This document shows positions 9,246 through 18,895 of a stretch of DNA of 64,000 nt, in pieces (position 1 is the stretch's first letter; each line of letters opens with the position of its first letter). The translations under genes were made by a program, and so were the position numbers. Source of the DNA: CAVQMB01 sp963713445 (lineage in GTDB: Bacteria > Pseudomonadota > Gammaproteobacteria > Competibacterales > Competibacteraceae); contig CAVQMB010000007.1 in NCBI GenBank assembly GCA_963713445.1, positions 95,012-159,011 of the forward strand, read 5' to 3'. The notes under the pieces are model-generated. The model did no database searches. It saw only the letters and a program-made list of their open reading frames with translations, and was not told the DNA's origin.

Positions 9246-9912
9246 TACCGGCTTGCCGCCGCGAACGGGTCATGAACCAAAGCGACGGAATCCGCTCTAT
9301 GCGAGGATTCCGGGACAACTGCCAGCGCCAGCGCCACCGCAGCCAGCCCAAACGGCACAACCAATCCGAAGATGCTGCGCCAGCCGAAGGCCTTGATCAG
9401 GAACCCGCCGAGCGTCGGGCCGATGGCCAGCGCCAATCCGTTGCAGGCCGCCCAGATTCCCAACACCTTCGCGCGTTCAGTCGCGCCCGTCCACGAGACG
9501 CGGATAATTGCCAAGGAGGCAGGTATCAGTAATGCGGCGCCCAGCCCGGCGAGTACGCGCCCCATCACCAATACCCAGACCTGTGGGGTGAGCGCGCATA
9601 GGAGCGAAGCCAATGTGAAAATCGCCGCACCGGAAACAAAAATACGACGCCGCCCATAGAGGTCTGCCATGAGCCCGCCGGTGAGCAACAGGGCGCATAG
9701 ACGAGGTTGTAGGCATCGATCACCCACTGCAGCGTCGCCACCCGGGCATGAAAATAGCGACCGATCGGTTGTACGGCCAGATTCACCACGGACGTGTCGA
9801 TCTGCGCAATGAGCACGGCGAGGCAAAGCGTGATCAATATGATGAGGCCTTGACGGGCTGGTCTCGCGTCTTGCGTATCTAGTGAAGCGGCGGTTGGAAA
9901 GGCGTTCAGCAT
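9245..9912 (-). pseudogene. Truncated, frameshifted MFS drug exporter (DHA2-like)
   Basis: The N-terminus (LIILITLCLAVLIAQIDTSVVNLAV, with the D-x-x-V/x-N motif of 14-TM exporters) and the following helices are in two frames. The join needs one base near 9693, where VYA should continue ALLLTGGLMAD. DLYGRRRIF (motif A), GRVLAGLGAALLIPASLAII and GPTLGGFLIKAFGWR (motif C-like) are present. The frame stops after about helix 6 at the edge of the dispersed repeat. More than half of the usual about 480 residues is missing, so this is a relic. Confidence 0.78.
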
Positions 9913-11935
9913 CGCCGGAAACCTAGTGTGCGTTTGAGATGCCGTGTACTATGATTCAGCCGACCACCGGAAGGCGGCATAACCAGAACGGCACTTATCC
10001 GCCTGTCCAAAATCCAGGGTCCATCTCTGATCTGGAAAGAACTTACACGGTTTGAGATTACTTTCGCGGCCTGCGACCTCATCCCCCGCCCGTTCTCTCC
10101 GGTCTCGGGTGTCTGGCGTGATTTTTTTGTTTCAGACTTTGCTGTCACCTGCGCAAAGATTACCAGCGTATCCCCGCCGGCGGGTTCCAGTTGCGTGTCG
10201 GGTTTCTTGAAAATGATCTCTCCGGTCTTGCGGTGCAGCAGGACTTCCATGGCGTCGGCGGGTCGATCCTTGAGATGGTCTTCATAGGTGTAGTCATCGC
10301 TGAAGCGGGTCTTCTGGAACGTCCATCCGGTGTAGGCACGGCGTTCCAGTTCGCCGTAGACTTCGGTTTCGTCTAAGACGATGGCGCCGCGCAGGCTGTG
10401 CCGCAGGTTTCGGGCTTCTCTCTCGTCCGCGGTATACATGGGGAGTTGAAATACCCGGTGATAGCCCCGCTCATGGGCAAAGTGGGTGCACACCAGGGCG
10501 TTGTAGGCATCATTTGAGGTGGCGGACAGGACATAACCGAGTTCATTGAATTCCAGGGATTCGTCGCTTTCCTCCGAGAGGATTTCGCCGAAGTAGACAG
10601 GGATGCCGGACAGACGGGCCGGGCGCAGGCGGCTCCATGAACTGTCCGCCAGCATGACGCTGAGTTTCATATCTTTGAGGATCTGGGCCAGTCCCACGGA
10701 CCAGCGGGATGCGCCGATGATGAGTATACCGTTCTGCTCGGCCACCGCCAGACCGAGTTTGCGTGCAAGCCAGCCGATGGTGGCGCCGTGCACCGTCACC
10801 GTGAGTACGATGAGCGCGAATACCAGCGGCATGAGCAGGTCGCCGTCCGACGTAGCCGTGGGCCGCCAGATCGCGGTCCGAAGAAACCCGCCATTGCTGC
10901 GGCGACGATGCCCCGCGGTGCGATCCATGCCAGCAGTATGCGTTCGTGCCAGCTCATGTCCGCCTTGAAGGTGGCGAGCCAGATCGCCGTGGGCCGTACC
11001 AGGAAGATTACGGTGGCCAACAGCGCCGCACTGTGCCAGTTGAGGCGGGTTACGACGGCGGGATTCAGGTCGGCGGTCAGCAGGATGAAGATGCCCGAAA
11101 CCAGGAGAATGGTGATGTACTCCTTGAAGCGCCGTATCTCGCTCATGCTCGGCAAGCGCATGTTGCCGATCACCAGACCCAGGATGGTGGCGGCCAGCAG
11201 ACCCGCTTCACTCTGGGTCATATCGGCGATGCCGTAGACGCCCAGCGCCGCGGCGAACAGCACCGGTGCCTTGAGGTATTCCGGCAGCTTGTCGTGACGG
11301 CACGCCATGCCGAACAGGTAACCCGTGCCGCCGCCGACTAGCAGGGCCGAGAGCAGTGCCTTTGCCAGGCTGGCGATGGTCTGCGTAAAGGCGGCCCCGC
11401 TGCCGGAATAGACGATATATTCATAGACCAGTACCGCCAGCAGCGCGCCGAGGGGGTCGATCACGATCCCTTCCCACTTCAAAAACGAGGCCGGACTGCG
11501 TTTGAGCTTCGCCTGTCGCAGCAGCGGAATGATGACCGTGGGGCCGGTGATCACGATGACGGCGCCGAACAGTATGGCGACGGGCCATGACAGTTCACCG
11601 ATATAGTGACCGGCGGCGCTGCCCAACAGCCAACTGAACAACACCCCGATGGTGACAAGGCGGTTTACCCCCTTGCCGGCCTCTTTGAATTCATAGAGGT
11701 GTAGGTACATGCCGCCTTCGAAGAGCACGATGGCCACGAATACGCTGATGAGGGGTTGCATGATCGGTCCAAAGGCTGCCGAGGGTTGCAGCCAGCCCAT
11801 GCCAGGTCCTAACGCGAGGCCGGTCAGGGTCAGCAGGAGGATCGCCGGGATATGAAAGCGCCACGCGATCCATTGCGCGCCGATACCGGCAACGGCGGTC
11901 AGGATGACGGTCAGCGTAACGATGTCTTGTTCCAT
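9906..11935 (-). pseudogene. Frameshifted CPA1-type cation/proton antiporter with RCK (TrkA-N) domain
   Basis: The membrane part (11935 to about 10870) has around 12 helices with family motifs LFEGGMYL, GPTVIIPLLRQ, KWEGIVIDPLGA and WIAPRGIVAAA. A cytosolic Rossmann TrkA-N domain follows (NGILIIGASRWSVGLAQIL, then VLSATSNDAYNALV). The two parts are in different frames. Deleting one base near 10870 and one near 10847 restores a continuous FGPRLAAHGYVDGDLLMPLV. Two single-base insertions about 23 bases apart therefore explain the break. Working relatives exchange Na+ or K+ for H+ at the inner membrane. The last about 70 residues look unlike the family. It may be a real pseudogene or a consensus error. 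Confidence 0.8.
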
Positions 11936-11941
11936 GCAACC

Positions 11942-12264
11942 ATATTACTTTGGTGAAGGGTGCGATTGGGATTTCAACGAAGGGGCTGGAAAATATTGCA
12001 TGCCCGCCGTAGTGCAGTGGTTCTTTATGCCCCCCAGCAAGAAGACGGGCGGGAAGTGGATGAAATTGGGCTAAAGCAAACAGATATTCTTGGTATTCTT
12101 AGTGCAACTGTAACAACCAGTTACCATAGACGGAGGCCACCGCGTGGAGCTACCCGCACCAGAATATTCTGAAGAGCAGTCAAATGTCTGGCGGGCCTGA
12201 GCTCGCTCAGCGCATGATGGACCCGTAACCGCGCCATGAAGGGCCCCGCTCCCGGGAAGACCTC
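11942..12264. other. Intergenic region between divergent antiporter and LysR genes
   Basis: No gene is seen. A small inverted repeat, GTAAC-N5-GTTAC, lies at 12110-12124 and could be part of a LysR-type site, since such regulators usually bind upstream of their own gene. Otherwise it holds the promoters of the two divergent genes. Confidence 0.4.
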
Positions 12265-13173
12265 TTGACGAAGGAAAAGTTACCTGCTCTCGGGCTGCTG
12301 AACACCTTCGAGGTTGCGGCGCGGCATCGCAGTTTCACGCGCGCAGGCGAGGAGCTCTACCTGACTCAGGGCGCCGTAAGCCGGCAGGTCAAAGCCCTTG
12401 AAGACCAGATCGGGGTCAGACTCTTTCAGAGAGAACACAGATCGCTCAGGCTCACGCCGGAAGGCGCCGAACTCTACAGCGTGGTGCTTAGCAGCCTTGA
12501 CGAGATCAGATCGTGCCTGGAAACGATTCGGGGTGCGGTGAATTTCGCACAGATCACCGTAGCCGCTTCCGTCTCTTTTGCCTACTACTGGCTGATGCCT
12601 CGCCTCGAGGGATTCAACGAGGCTTTCCCTGATATTGACCTGCGTGTTCTTGCGTCGGATCAGAAAGTCGACTTGTGGCGTGATGATGCTGACGTGGCGG
12701 TACTCTACGGCCACGGCCATTGGGACGATGTGCAGGCGGAGTTCCTGTTCGCGGAGACAGTATATCCGGTGTGCAGCCCGCAATACCTTGCGGCTCACCC
12801 GGAGTTACGGCACGCGTCGGACATTCCTGGTCAGACGCTGTTACATCTGGAAGGCGGAGGCAACATCTGGGGCGGCGTGACCTGGCAATCCTGGCTGGCA
12901 GCCCATGGAGTCACCCGCGCTCCGGATCGTCGCGGCATCCGGATAAACAGCTACCCCATGGTATTGCAGGCCGCCCAGGCCGGGCGTGGTATCGCCTTGG
13001 GCTGGAGCTACATTGTGGACGAGATGCTGAGCGACGAACGCCTTGTCTGTCCCGTTCACGCAACGCTGAAATCCCGGAGCGGTTATTACCTTGGGTCACT
13101 TGAGAAGAACGCCGTCACTCCTGCCGTTGAAGCGTTTTTCCGATGGATGCTGAAAGAAGCCCGCTCGATGTAG
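12265..13173 (+). CDS. LysR-family transcriptional regulator (GcvA-like)
   Basis: 302 residues from a TTG start; no in-frame ATG is better placed. The winged helix-turn-helix occupies about residues 5-65 (LNTFEVAARHRSFTRAGEEL, QGAVSRQVKALE, VRLFQREHRSLRLTPEG). A substrate-binding effector domain follows, with ITVAASVSFAYYWLMPRL and, near the C-terminus, GRGIALGWSYIVDEML. The sequence resembles GcvA-type regulators that control one-carbon and glycine metabolism. It lies just upstream of, and in line with, the MttB-like and GcvT-fused flavoprotein genes. Local control of methylated-amine use is therefore likely. The inducer is unknown. Confidence 0.85.
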   Translation: MTKEKLPALGLLNTFEVAARHRSFTRAGEELYLTQGAVSRQVKALEDQIGVRLFQREHRSLRLTPEGAELYSVVLSSLDEIRSCLETIRGAVNFAQITVAASVSFAYYWLMPRLEGFNEAFPDIDLRVLASDQKVDLWRDDADVAVLYGHGHWDDVQAEFLFAETVYPVCSPQYLAAHPELRHASDIPGQTLLHLEGGGNIWGGVTWQSWLAAHGVTRAPDRRGIRINSYPMVLQAAQAGRGIALGWSYIVDEMLSDERLVCPVHATLKSRSGYYLGSLEKNAVTPAVEAFFRWMLKEARSM

Positions 13174-13190
13174 GCGCGCCGGGTTGTCCT

Positions 13191-13218
13191 GCATGAGCCC
13201 TGCGCATGCGGCTCATGC
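13191..13218 (+). promoter_or_regulatory. Perfect 9-bp inverted repeat between LysR and mttB-like genes
   Basis: GCATGAGCC at 13191-13199 is matched by GGCTCATGC at 13210-13218, with a 10-base spacer. It lies 18 bases after the LysR stop and 70 bases before the methyltransferase start. No T-run follows, so an operator or attenuator role is more likely than termination. Confidence 0.45.
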
Positions 13219-13287
13219 GGAATGATCCTTTGAGTGGCGCTGCATTTTGCCCCAGAGTCTCTTGAGACATCTAACCGGGACTTCGCC

Positions 13288-14835
13288 ATGACCACCACTG
13301 TTGCGCGCCGACCCCGATCCCGCTCCAAGGCACCTTTCCAGCCGATTGCGCGCCCGGTCACGCCCGGAATGGTCGGCGGGCGCTATCAGCCGTTGACCCA
13401 GGTCGAGGTGCAGCGCATACATGAATCAGTGCTCAAGCTGCTTTCGGATCTGGGCCTGTCCCAGGTCACGCCCAGTCTGGAGGAACAGGCCGTTGCGGCG
13501 GGATGCTTGGTAGACGAAGACGGTCGCCTGCGGTTTCCCCGTGCGCTGGTGGAAGACGTCATCGCAGGAACGCGCCGCAAGTTCACGCTGCACGGGATCG
13601 ACGCGACGCATGACATGGAGATCGGCGGGCAGCGCGTGCACACCGGCACCGGCGGCGCGGCGCCGATGATCATGGATTTCGAGACGGGCGGCTATCGGGC
13701 GTCCACTGTCGCCGACCTCTATGACATCGCGCGGCTCGTGGACCGGATGGAGCACATCCACTGGTACCACCGCTCAGTCGTGGCGCGGGATACGGAGAAC
13801 ATCCTCGATCTGGATATCAACACCACCTATGCCTGCCTGCAGGGCACGACGAAATCCATCGCCGTCAGTTATACCAATCGCGAGAGCGTGCGCGCCGTCA
13901 TCCCGATGCTGGACGTGGTGGCGGGCGGCGCCGGGAAATTCCGCGAACGTCCGTTCTGCACCGCGGTGTGCTGTCACGTGGTGCCTCCCATGCGCTTTGC
14001 GACCGAGAGCTGCGACGCGCTGGAAGCGGCGGTCAGGGCCGGCATGCCGATTCTTCTGGTGTCCGCGGGCCAGGCGGGGGCGACGGCTCCGGCTGCACTG
14101 GCCGGCACCGTCGCCCAGGCCTGCGCCGAGGTGCTGGCCGGCCTGGTCTTGTGTAACATCGTCGATCCGGGCTGCCGGGCAATCATTGCAACCTGGCCCT
14201 TCGTCAGTGACCTGCGCACCGGCGCGATGTCCGGCGGCAGCGGCGAGCAGGCTCTGCTGTCCGCCGCATGCGCCCAAATGGCGGCGTTCTACGATCTGCC
14301 GAATTCGGTACCCGCCGGCATGACGGATTCCAAGCTGCCCGATATGCAGGCCGGTGGCGAGAAGGGCTACACCATCTCGCTTGCCGCCCATGCCGGAGCA
14401 TCGATGATTCACGAATGCGCAGGCATGCACGGCAGCTTGATGGGTACGACCTTGGAAAGTTATGTTCTCGACAACGATCTGCTGGGGGCGATCCTCAGGA
14501 CCGTCCGCGGCATCGAGGTGAACCACGAGACGCTGGATTTCGAGGTAATTCGCGATGTGGTGTTGGGTGAGGGCCATTACCTGGGTCATGCACAGACCCT
14601 TGCCCGGATGAAGACGGACTACCTTTATCCCGAGCTCGCCGACCGGCGCAGCATCAACGAATGGGAAGGCGAGGGCGCCAAAGACATTCGGCAGGCGGCC
14701 CGGGAGACGGTGCGCACGATCCTGTCGGAGCATTATCCCGCCCACGTCGACCCGGCGGTCGATGCAAAATTGCGGGAAGGTTTCAATATTGTCTTGCCCG
14801 AGGCGCGCATGCGCGCGGGCACCGGTGTGTGGTAA
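13288..14835 (+). CDS. MttB-family methylamine methyltransferase (non-pyrrolysine)
   Basis: 515 residues from ATG 13288; the frame is open to a GTG at 13234. It shows the trimethylamine-methyltransferase superfamily pattern: GGRYQPLTQVEVQRIHESVL, TGTGGAAPMIMDFETGGYR, DITHLVD-like DIARLVDRMEHIHWYH, GMTDSKLPDMQAGGEKGYT and a C-terminal EWEGEGAKDIRQAARE. Archaeal MttB uses pyrrolysine encoded by an in-frame UAG. Here the whole frame is free of UAG, placing it with the non-Pyl branch that includes glycine-betaine methyltransferase MtgB. No corrinoid protein or reactivating enzyme lies nearby. The next gene, 15 bases on, is a dimethylglycine-dehydrogenase-like flavoprotein. A quaternary or tertiary amine is a reasonable substrate, but this is not proven. 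Confidence 0.85.
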   Translation: MTTTVARRPRSRSKAPFQPIARPVTPGMVGGRYQPLTQVEVQRIHESVLKLLSDLGLSQVTPSLEEQAVAAGCLVDEDGRLRFPRALVEDVIAGTRRKFTLHGIDATHDMEIGGQRVHTGTGGAAPMIMDFETGGYRASTVADLYDIARLVDRMEHIHWYHRSVVARDTENILDLDINTTYACLQGTTKSIAVSYTNRESVRAVIPMLDVVAGGAGKFRERPFCTAVCCHVVPPMRFATESCDALEAAVRAGMPILLVSAGQAGATAPAALAGTVAQACAEVLAGLVLCNIVDPGCRAIIATWPFVSDLRTGAMSGGSGEQALLSAACAQMAAFYDLPNSVPAGMTDSKLPDMQAGGEKGYTISLAAHAGASMIHECAGMHGSLMGTTLESYVLDNDLLGAILRTVRGIEVNHETLDFEVIRDVVLGEGHYLGHAQTLARMKTDYLYPELADRRSINEWEGEGAKDIRQAARETVRTILSEHYPAHVDPAVDAKLREGFNIVLPEARMRAGTGVW

Positions 14836-14850
14836 CGAGGGGGAAGAGGT

Positions 14851-17277
14851 ATGCAGAGTCAAGCACGCGTGGTCATCGTCGGTGGCGGCATCATGGGATG
14901 CAGCCTGCTCTACCACCTGGCCGAGGAAGGTTGGACCGACAGTCTCCTGGTCGAGAAGGGCGAACTGACCTCGGGGTCGACCTGGCATGCGGCCGGGCAA
15001 TGCCCCAGCTTCATCGCCGACTACAACATGGCGAAGATTCATGACTACGGCGTCCGTCTTTATCCCAGGCTGGAGGGGCTCACCGGTCAGTATGTCAGCT
15101 GGCATGGCTCGGGCGGCATTCGTTTCGCTCTCAAGCCCGCCGAGGTGGAGTGGTTTCATCACGTCGCCAGCGTCGGCAAGTTGATAGGGTTCCATTGCGA
15201 AGTCATCGACGTCGCCAAGATCAGGCAACTCAACCCGTTCGTGAGCACCGATGGCGTGCTGGCCGGCGCCTGGACCACCGAGGACGGCCACGTTGATCCT
15301 GCCGGGTGCTGCAACGCACTGGCCAAGGGCGCGCGGCAGATGGGTGCGAGTATCGTGACCAGGAACCGGGTACTGGACATCAAGCAACGCCCCTCCGGGG
15401 ACTGGGAAGTGGTCACCGAGCAGGGCACCGTGACCTGTGAAATGGTGGTCAACGCCGCCGGATGCTACGCCCGACAGGTAAGCCAGATGGCGGGGACGGA
15501 TATCCCCATCACCAACATGAAGCACACCTACATGGTGACGGACACCGTGCCCGAGTTCCTGGAACGCGACGAGGAGATGCCGGTGATGCGCGACCCTTAT
15601 CCCTCCGCGTACTATCGCCAGGAGCAGAAGTCCGGCTTGATCGGGATCTACGAGACGAAGAACTCCGAGGAGTGCTGGATCCACCGCGACGGCTGGCCAC
15701 GGTGGGAATCGGAGCACGAACTGTTCGACGCGGACTTCGATCATCTGTCTCCATACGTCGAACGCGTCATGGAGCGCATGCCCATGTGGCGTGAGCTGGG
15801 TATCAAGCGAGTGATATGCGGCGCCATTCCGCATACTCCGGATGCCAATCCGTATCTGGGTCCCGCTGCGGGCCTCAGGAACTACTGGCACTGCAACGGC
15901 GCGTCCATCGGCATCGCCGCCGGCGCGGGTTGCGGCAAGTACCTGGCCCAGTGGATGATCTACGGGGACTCGGAGATCAACATGGCTGGCCTGGACCCGC
16001 GCCGCTTCGGAAGCTACTCGCCGGGAGAGTACACCAAGGCCAAGTCCCATCAGGACTATGAGCACATGTATGCACTGCACCTGCCCGGGGAGGAACGCCC
16101 GGCGGCGCGCAAGACCCGGATCACATCCTTATACGATCGCTTGCTGGAACAGGGTTGCGTGTACACGGAAGCCAACGGTTGGGAGCGACCCAAATGGTTT
16201 TCCCTCGACGGCCGCGAGGAAGAACCGGGCTTCAAGCACAACAATGTCTTCGAGGTGGTCGCCGGGGAATGCGAAGCCGTACGCGATCGGGTCGGCGTGC
16301 TGGAACTGTCCAGTTTCGCAAAGTATGAGGTTACCGGCCCGCACGCACGCCAGTTGTTGAACCGCCTCACCGCCAACCGCCTCCCCCGTCGCGACGGCGG
16401 CATCGCCCTGGCGCATTACCTTTCGGACCAGGGCAGAATTTTAGGCGAGTCCACCATCACGCGCCTGGCTGACAACCACTATTACATCCTGTCCGCCGCA
16501 ACCGCCGAGGATCGGGACCTGGATCACCTCACCCAGGGTATTCGAGCCGGCGAAGACGTGCAGGTGAACAACGTCACCGACGACTGGGCGGTCCTGGTGG
16601 TGGCCGGACCTCGCTCGCGGGACGTGCTGTCCGGGTTGACCGACACGGATTTGGGCAAGGAATCGTACAAATGGTTGACCGCTCAGACCATCGCTGTGGC
16701 CGGCGTCTCCGCGCGGGCTTTGCGCGTCAACTACGTCGGCGAGCTCGGCTGGGAACTGCATTGCCCCATGGATCGCCTGCCGCAGTTGTACGATGCGGTC
16801 TGGAACGCAGGACAATCTCACGGGATCGCCAACTTCGGCATCTACGCCGTCAACTCTCTGCGCATGGAAAAGGCGTACAAGGCGTGGGGTGCCGAACTCA
16901 CCAATGAAATCACCTTGATCGAGGCCGATATGGAACGGTTCTTCGCCGCCGATAAGGGTGATTTCACCGGCAAGGCGACGACCCTGAAAGTAAAGGAAGC
17001 CGGAATCGCGACCAAGCTGGTGTACCTGGAAGTCGAGCCCGGAGAGAGCGACGTCCACGGCGGCGAGCCGGTCTTCGACGGCGACCGGCCGATCGGGGTT
17101 ACCACGTCGGGCGGCTATGGCCACTGGACCGGCAAGAGCCTGGGATTTGCCTATGTCGAACCGGATTATGCCGTCGCGAACCGGAAGTTTGACCTTATGC
17201 TACTGGGGAAACGGCGCTGGGCCAAAGTGTTGGCAGAACCGGTTTGGGATCCGAACAGCGAGCGGCCGCGGTCTTAG
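14851..17277 (+). CDS. FAD-dependent dimethylglycine/sarcosine-dehydrogenase-like protein with GcvT domain
   Basis: 808 residues. An N-terminal DAO-type FAD domain (VVIVGGGIMGCSLLYHL, residues 7-23) is followed by an FAO_M linker near 375-430 and GcvT plus GcvT-C folate-binding domains from about 435 to 795. LTSGSTWHAAGQ holds His46, at the place where dimethylglycine and sarcosine dehydrogenases attach FAD covalently. Such enzymes oxidatively demethylate N-methyl amino acids and pass the carbon to tetrahydrofolate as 5,10-methylene-THF, or release formaldehyde. A GGAAGAG ribosome-binding site precedes the ATG. It is probably co-transcribed with the MttB-like gene. The exact N-methyl substrate is unknown. 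Confidence 0.85.
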   Translation: MQSQARVVIVGGGIMGCSLLYHLAEEGWTDSLLVEKGELTSGSTWHAAGQCPSFIADYNMAKIHDYGVRLYPRLEGLTGQYVSWHGSGGIRFALKPAEVEWFHHVASVGKLIGFHCEVIDVAKIRQLNPFVSTDGVLAGAWTTEDGHVDPAGCCNALAKGARQMGASIVTRNRVLDIKQRPSGDWEVVTEQGTVTCEMVVNAAGCYARQVSQMAGTDIPITNMKHTYMVTDTVPEFLERDEEMPVMRDPYPSAYYRQEQKSGLIGIYETKNSEECWIHRDGWPRWESEHELFDADFDHLSPYVERVMERMPMWRELGIKRVICGAIPHTPDANPYLGPAAGLRNYWHCNGASIGIAAGAGCGKYLAQWMIYGDSEINMAGLDPRRFGSYSPGEYTKAKSHQDYEHMYALHLPGEERPAARKTRITSLYDRLLEQGCVYTEANGWERPKWFSLDGREEEPGFKHNNVFEVVAGECEAVRDRVGVLELSSFAKYEVTGPHARQLLNRLTANRLPRRDGGIALAHYLSDQGRILGESTITRLADNHYYILSAATAEDRDLDHLTQGIRAGEDVQVNNVTDDWAVLVVAGPRSRDVLSGLTDTDLGKESYKWLTAQTIAVAGVSARALRVNYVGELGWELHCPMDRLPQLYDAVWNAGQSHGIANFGIYAVNSLRMEKAYKAWGAELTNEITLIEADMERFFAADKGDFTGKATTLKVKEAGIATKLVYLEVEPGESDVHGGEPVFDGDRPIGVTTSGGYGHWTGKSLGFAYVEPDYAVANRKFDLMLLGKRRWAKVLAEPVWDPNSERPRS

Positions 17278-17558
17278 AGCGAGCCCAGGAATTTCTTGTA
17301 CAGACCGCCGCATTTCGACCCTGTCCGGAGGTTCTTCCCCGGAAGGCTTAGGGTTTTTCTCCTGCTGGACCTTGGCCCGGGTACACAGAAGGTCCTGGTT
17401 TTGACGCTCGGATTTCTGACCAGATATTTTCTGGGTGGCAGAGGACGTACGGTGCTCAAAGCAAAACTCCAAACATGCAGCGGGTTCTACGCGCGCTTGC
17501 GTGGCTATGGCGTGAACCAATAGACTGAGCAAATATAAGGGAAGAAAAGGGAATTGAC

Positions 17559-18653
17559 ATGAACAACAAGTTCCGCAAATTTTTGAGTGTTTTCGCCGTG
17601 CTGGGGGCCCTGACTGCTTATGGCGGAGGGCCCGCATGGGCGGCTGGCCCGTGGTTCGTTTCGCCCTCAGGCAATGACGGCAATAACTGCACCGCGTCGG
17701 CGACCGCTTGTCAGACGATCAGCGGCGCGATAGCCAAAGCATCGTCCGGCGACACTATCAATGTCGCGGCGGGGACGTATGCGGAGCAGATAGCCGTCGA
17801 CAAGAAACTTACGATAAATGGCAGTAATTCCGGGATTTCGGCTGGAGCCGCTGCATGTCACAGAGGCTCGGAGTCTATCGTTGACGGTGGATTTTACATC
17901 CACCCCGGCGCCGACGGGACAGTTGTCGACGGATTTACGGTAGAAAACGGGTCTACAAGCGGTAGCCACAACAACGCTTTTACAGTAGGAGACGCGAACG
18001 GAGCTGTTTTGAATGTCACGATTCAAAACAACATCATTAAAGATGTCACGACGCCCGCCCAGAGCGGCGGCATAGAGGCTGTGGCTGGGGCAAACAATCT
18101 GACGATCAAAGATAACAACATCAACAACAACTGGCGCGGCATATATCTCAATCCGTCGGACGGTGTCACAATTACGGGTAACATAATCGACTCGAACAAT
18201 GGTTCGGGCGTCGGTATTGGCTCGAGCGGCCAGAGCAATCTGACTATCAGTGGCAACATTATCTCCAACAACAGTGTGGAGGGTTGGGGCATTGATACAG
18301 TGGGCGTGAATGTCGTTGCGCACAATAACAGTTTTACCGGCAATGGAGCGGGAGTTGACTGGTACGGTGGCACTACGAACACGATAGACGCGACCAACAA
18401 CTGGTGGGGCGCGGCCGATGGCCCCGGCGATGTTGGTCCAGGCTCTGGTGATTCCGTCAACAGCACGAACGTTATCTTCGATCCTTTTCTGCAGAGTAGC
18501 CCGAACCTGGCCGGGGTGGGGTGCCCGGGCGGTGGCAGTTCGGGCGGCGTTACGGCAATACCGACCTTGAGTACGTCTGGCCTTGCGTTGCTCGCTTTGT
18601 TCCTAGCGCTCGGGGGAGGGGTTTTTCTTGCGGCGCGTCGGCACCGACACTAG
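17559..18653 (+). CDS. Secreted right-handed beta-helix protein with IPTL-CTERM sorting signal
   Basis: 364 residues. A signal peptide (SVFAVLGALTAYGGGPAWA) is followed by a WFVSPSGNDGNNCTAS start typical of parallel beta-helix proteins. Repeated N-rich coils follow, such as NNIIKDVT, NNNINNNWRGIYL, GNIIDSNNGSG and GNIISNNS. The C-terminus is an IPTL-CTERM tripartite signal: AIPTLSTSGLALLALFLA (from about residue 333), then a hydrophobic helix and a basic AARRHRH tail. Proteins with this tail are thought to be processed at the membrane by an exosortase-type enzyme and displayed or released. No exosortase gene is in the window. An AAGGGA-like ribosome-binding site lies before ATG 17559. Confidence 0.85.
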   Translation: MNNKFRKFLSVFAVLGALTAYGGGPAWAAGPWFVSPSGNDGNNCTASATACQTISGAIAKASSGDTINVAAGTYAEQIAVDKKLTINGSNSGISAGAAACHRGSESIVDGGFYIHPGADGTVVDGFTVENGSTSGSHNNAFTVGDANGAVLNVTIQNNIIKDVTTPAQSGGIEAVAGANNLTIKDNNINNNWRGIYLNPSDGVTITGNIIDSNNGSGVGIGSSGQSNLTISGNIISNNSVEGWGIDTVGVNVVAHNNSFTGNGAGVDWYGGTTNTIDATNNWWGAADGPGDVGPGSGDSVNSTNVIFDPFLQSSPNLAGVGCPGGGSSGGVTAIPTLSTSGLALLALFLALGGGVFLAARRHRH

Positions 18654-18686
18654 ATATTGTCAAATGTTGTGTTCTGGAGCGTGAGC

Positions 18687-18895
18687 TCAGGCGGCTCTCT
18701 TGAGTCCATCGACAAACTCGGTTCCATCCAGTACGTCGCGTAGGAGGTTGGTTCCGTTGAGGGCTCGCCATCTTCTCTCGGTGGATCGGGCGAGCTGGAG
18801 GACCATCGTCAGTCAGGCGACGCGACTGCCGATGGTCCTTGGTCTTCCTGGTGCGCAGCTTCACCGTCGCGAAGGTCGACTCGATCGGGGAAGAA
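18687..18895 (-). pseudogene. C-terminal fragment of an IS256-family transposase
   Basis: On the minus strand PIESTFATVKLRTRKTKDHR is a recognisable IS256-family signature. After a frame change the sequence continues ARSTERRWRALNGTNLL, then EFVDGLKRAA and a stop. Only about 65 C-terminal residues remain and they lie in two frames. The fragment abuts dispersed repeat copy 2. Confidence 0.7.

Noticed and set aside
13288..14835. Possible pyrrolysine codon in the MttB-like gene
   Set aside because: The whole frame contains no in-frame TAG, so this is the non-pyrrolysine branch.
13774..16080. 768-residue open frame on the minus strand opposite the MttB-like and dehydrogenase genes
   Set aside because: It is an antisense shadow of two well-supported genes; its His/Gly/Arg-rich product lacks motifs and a ribosome-binding site.
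17800..18400. Repeated AACAA/AATA units that might be a CRISPR-like array
   Set aside because: They encode the Asn-rich beta-helix coils of the IPTL protein and have no regular spacer structure.
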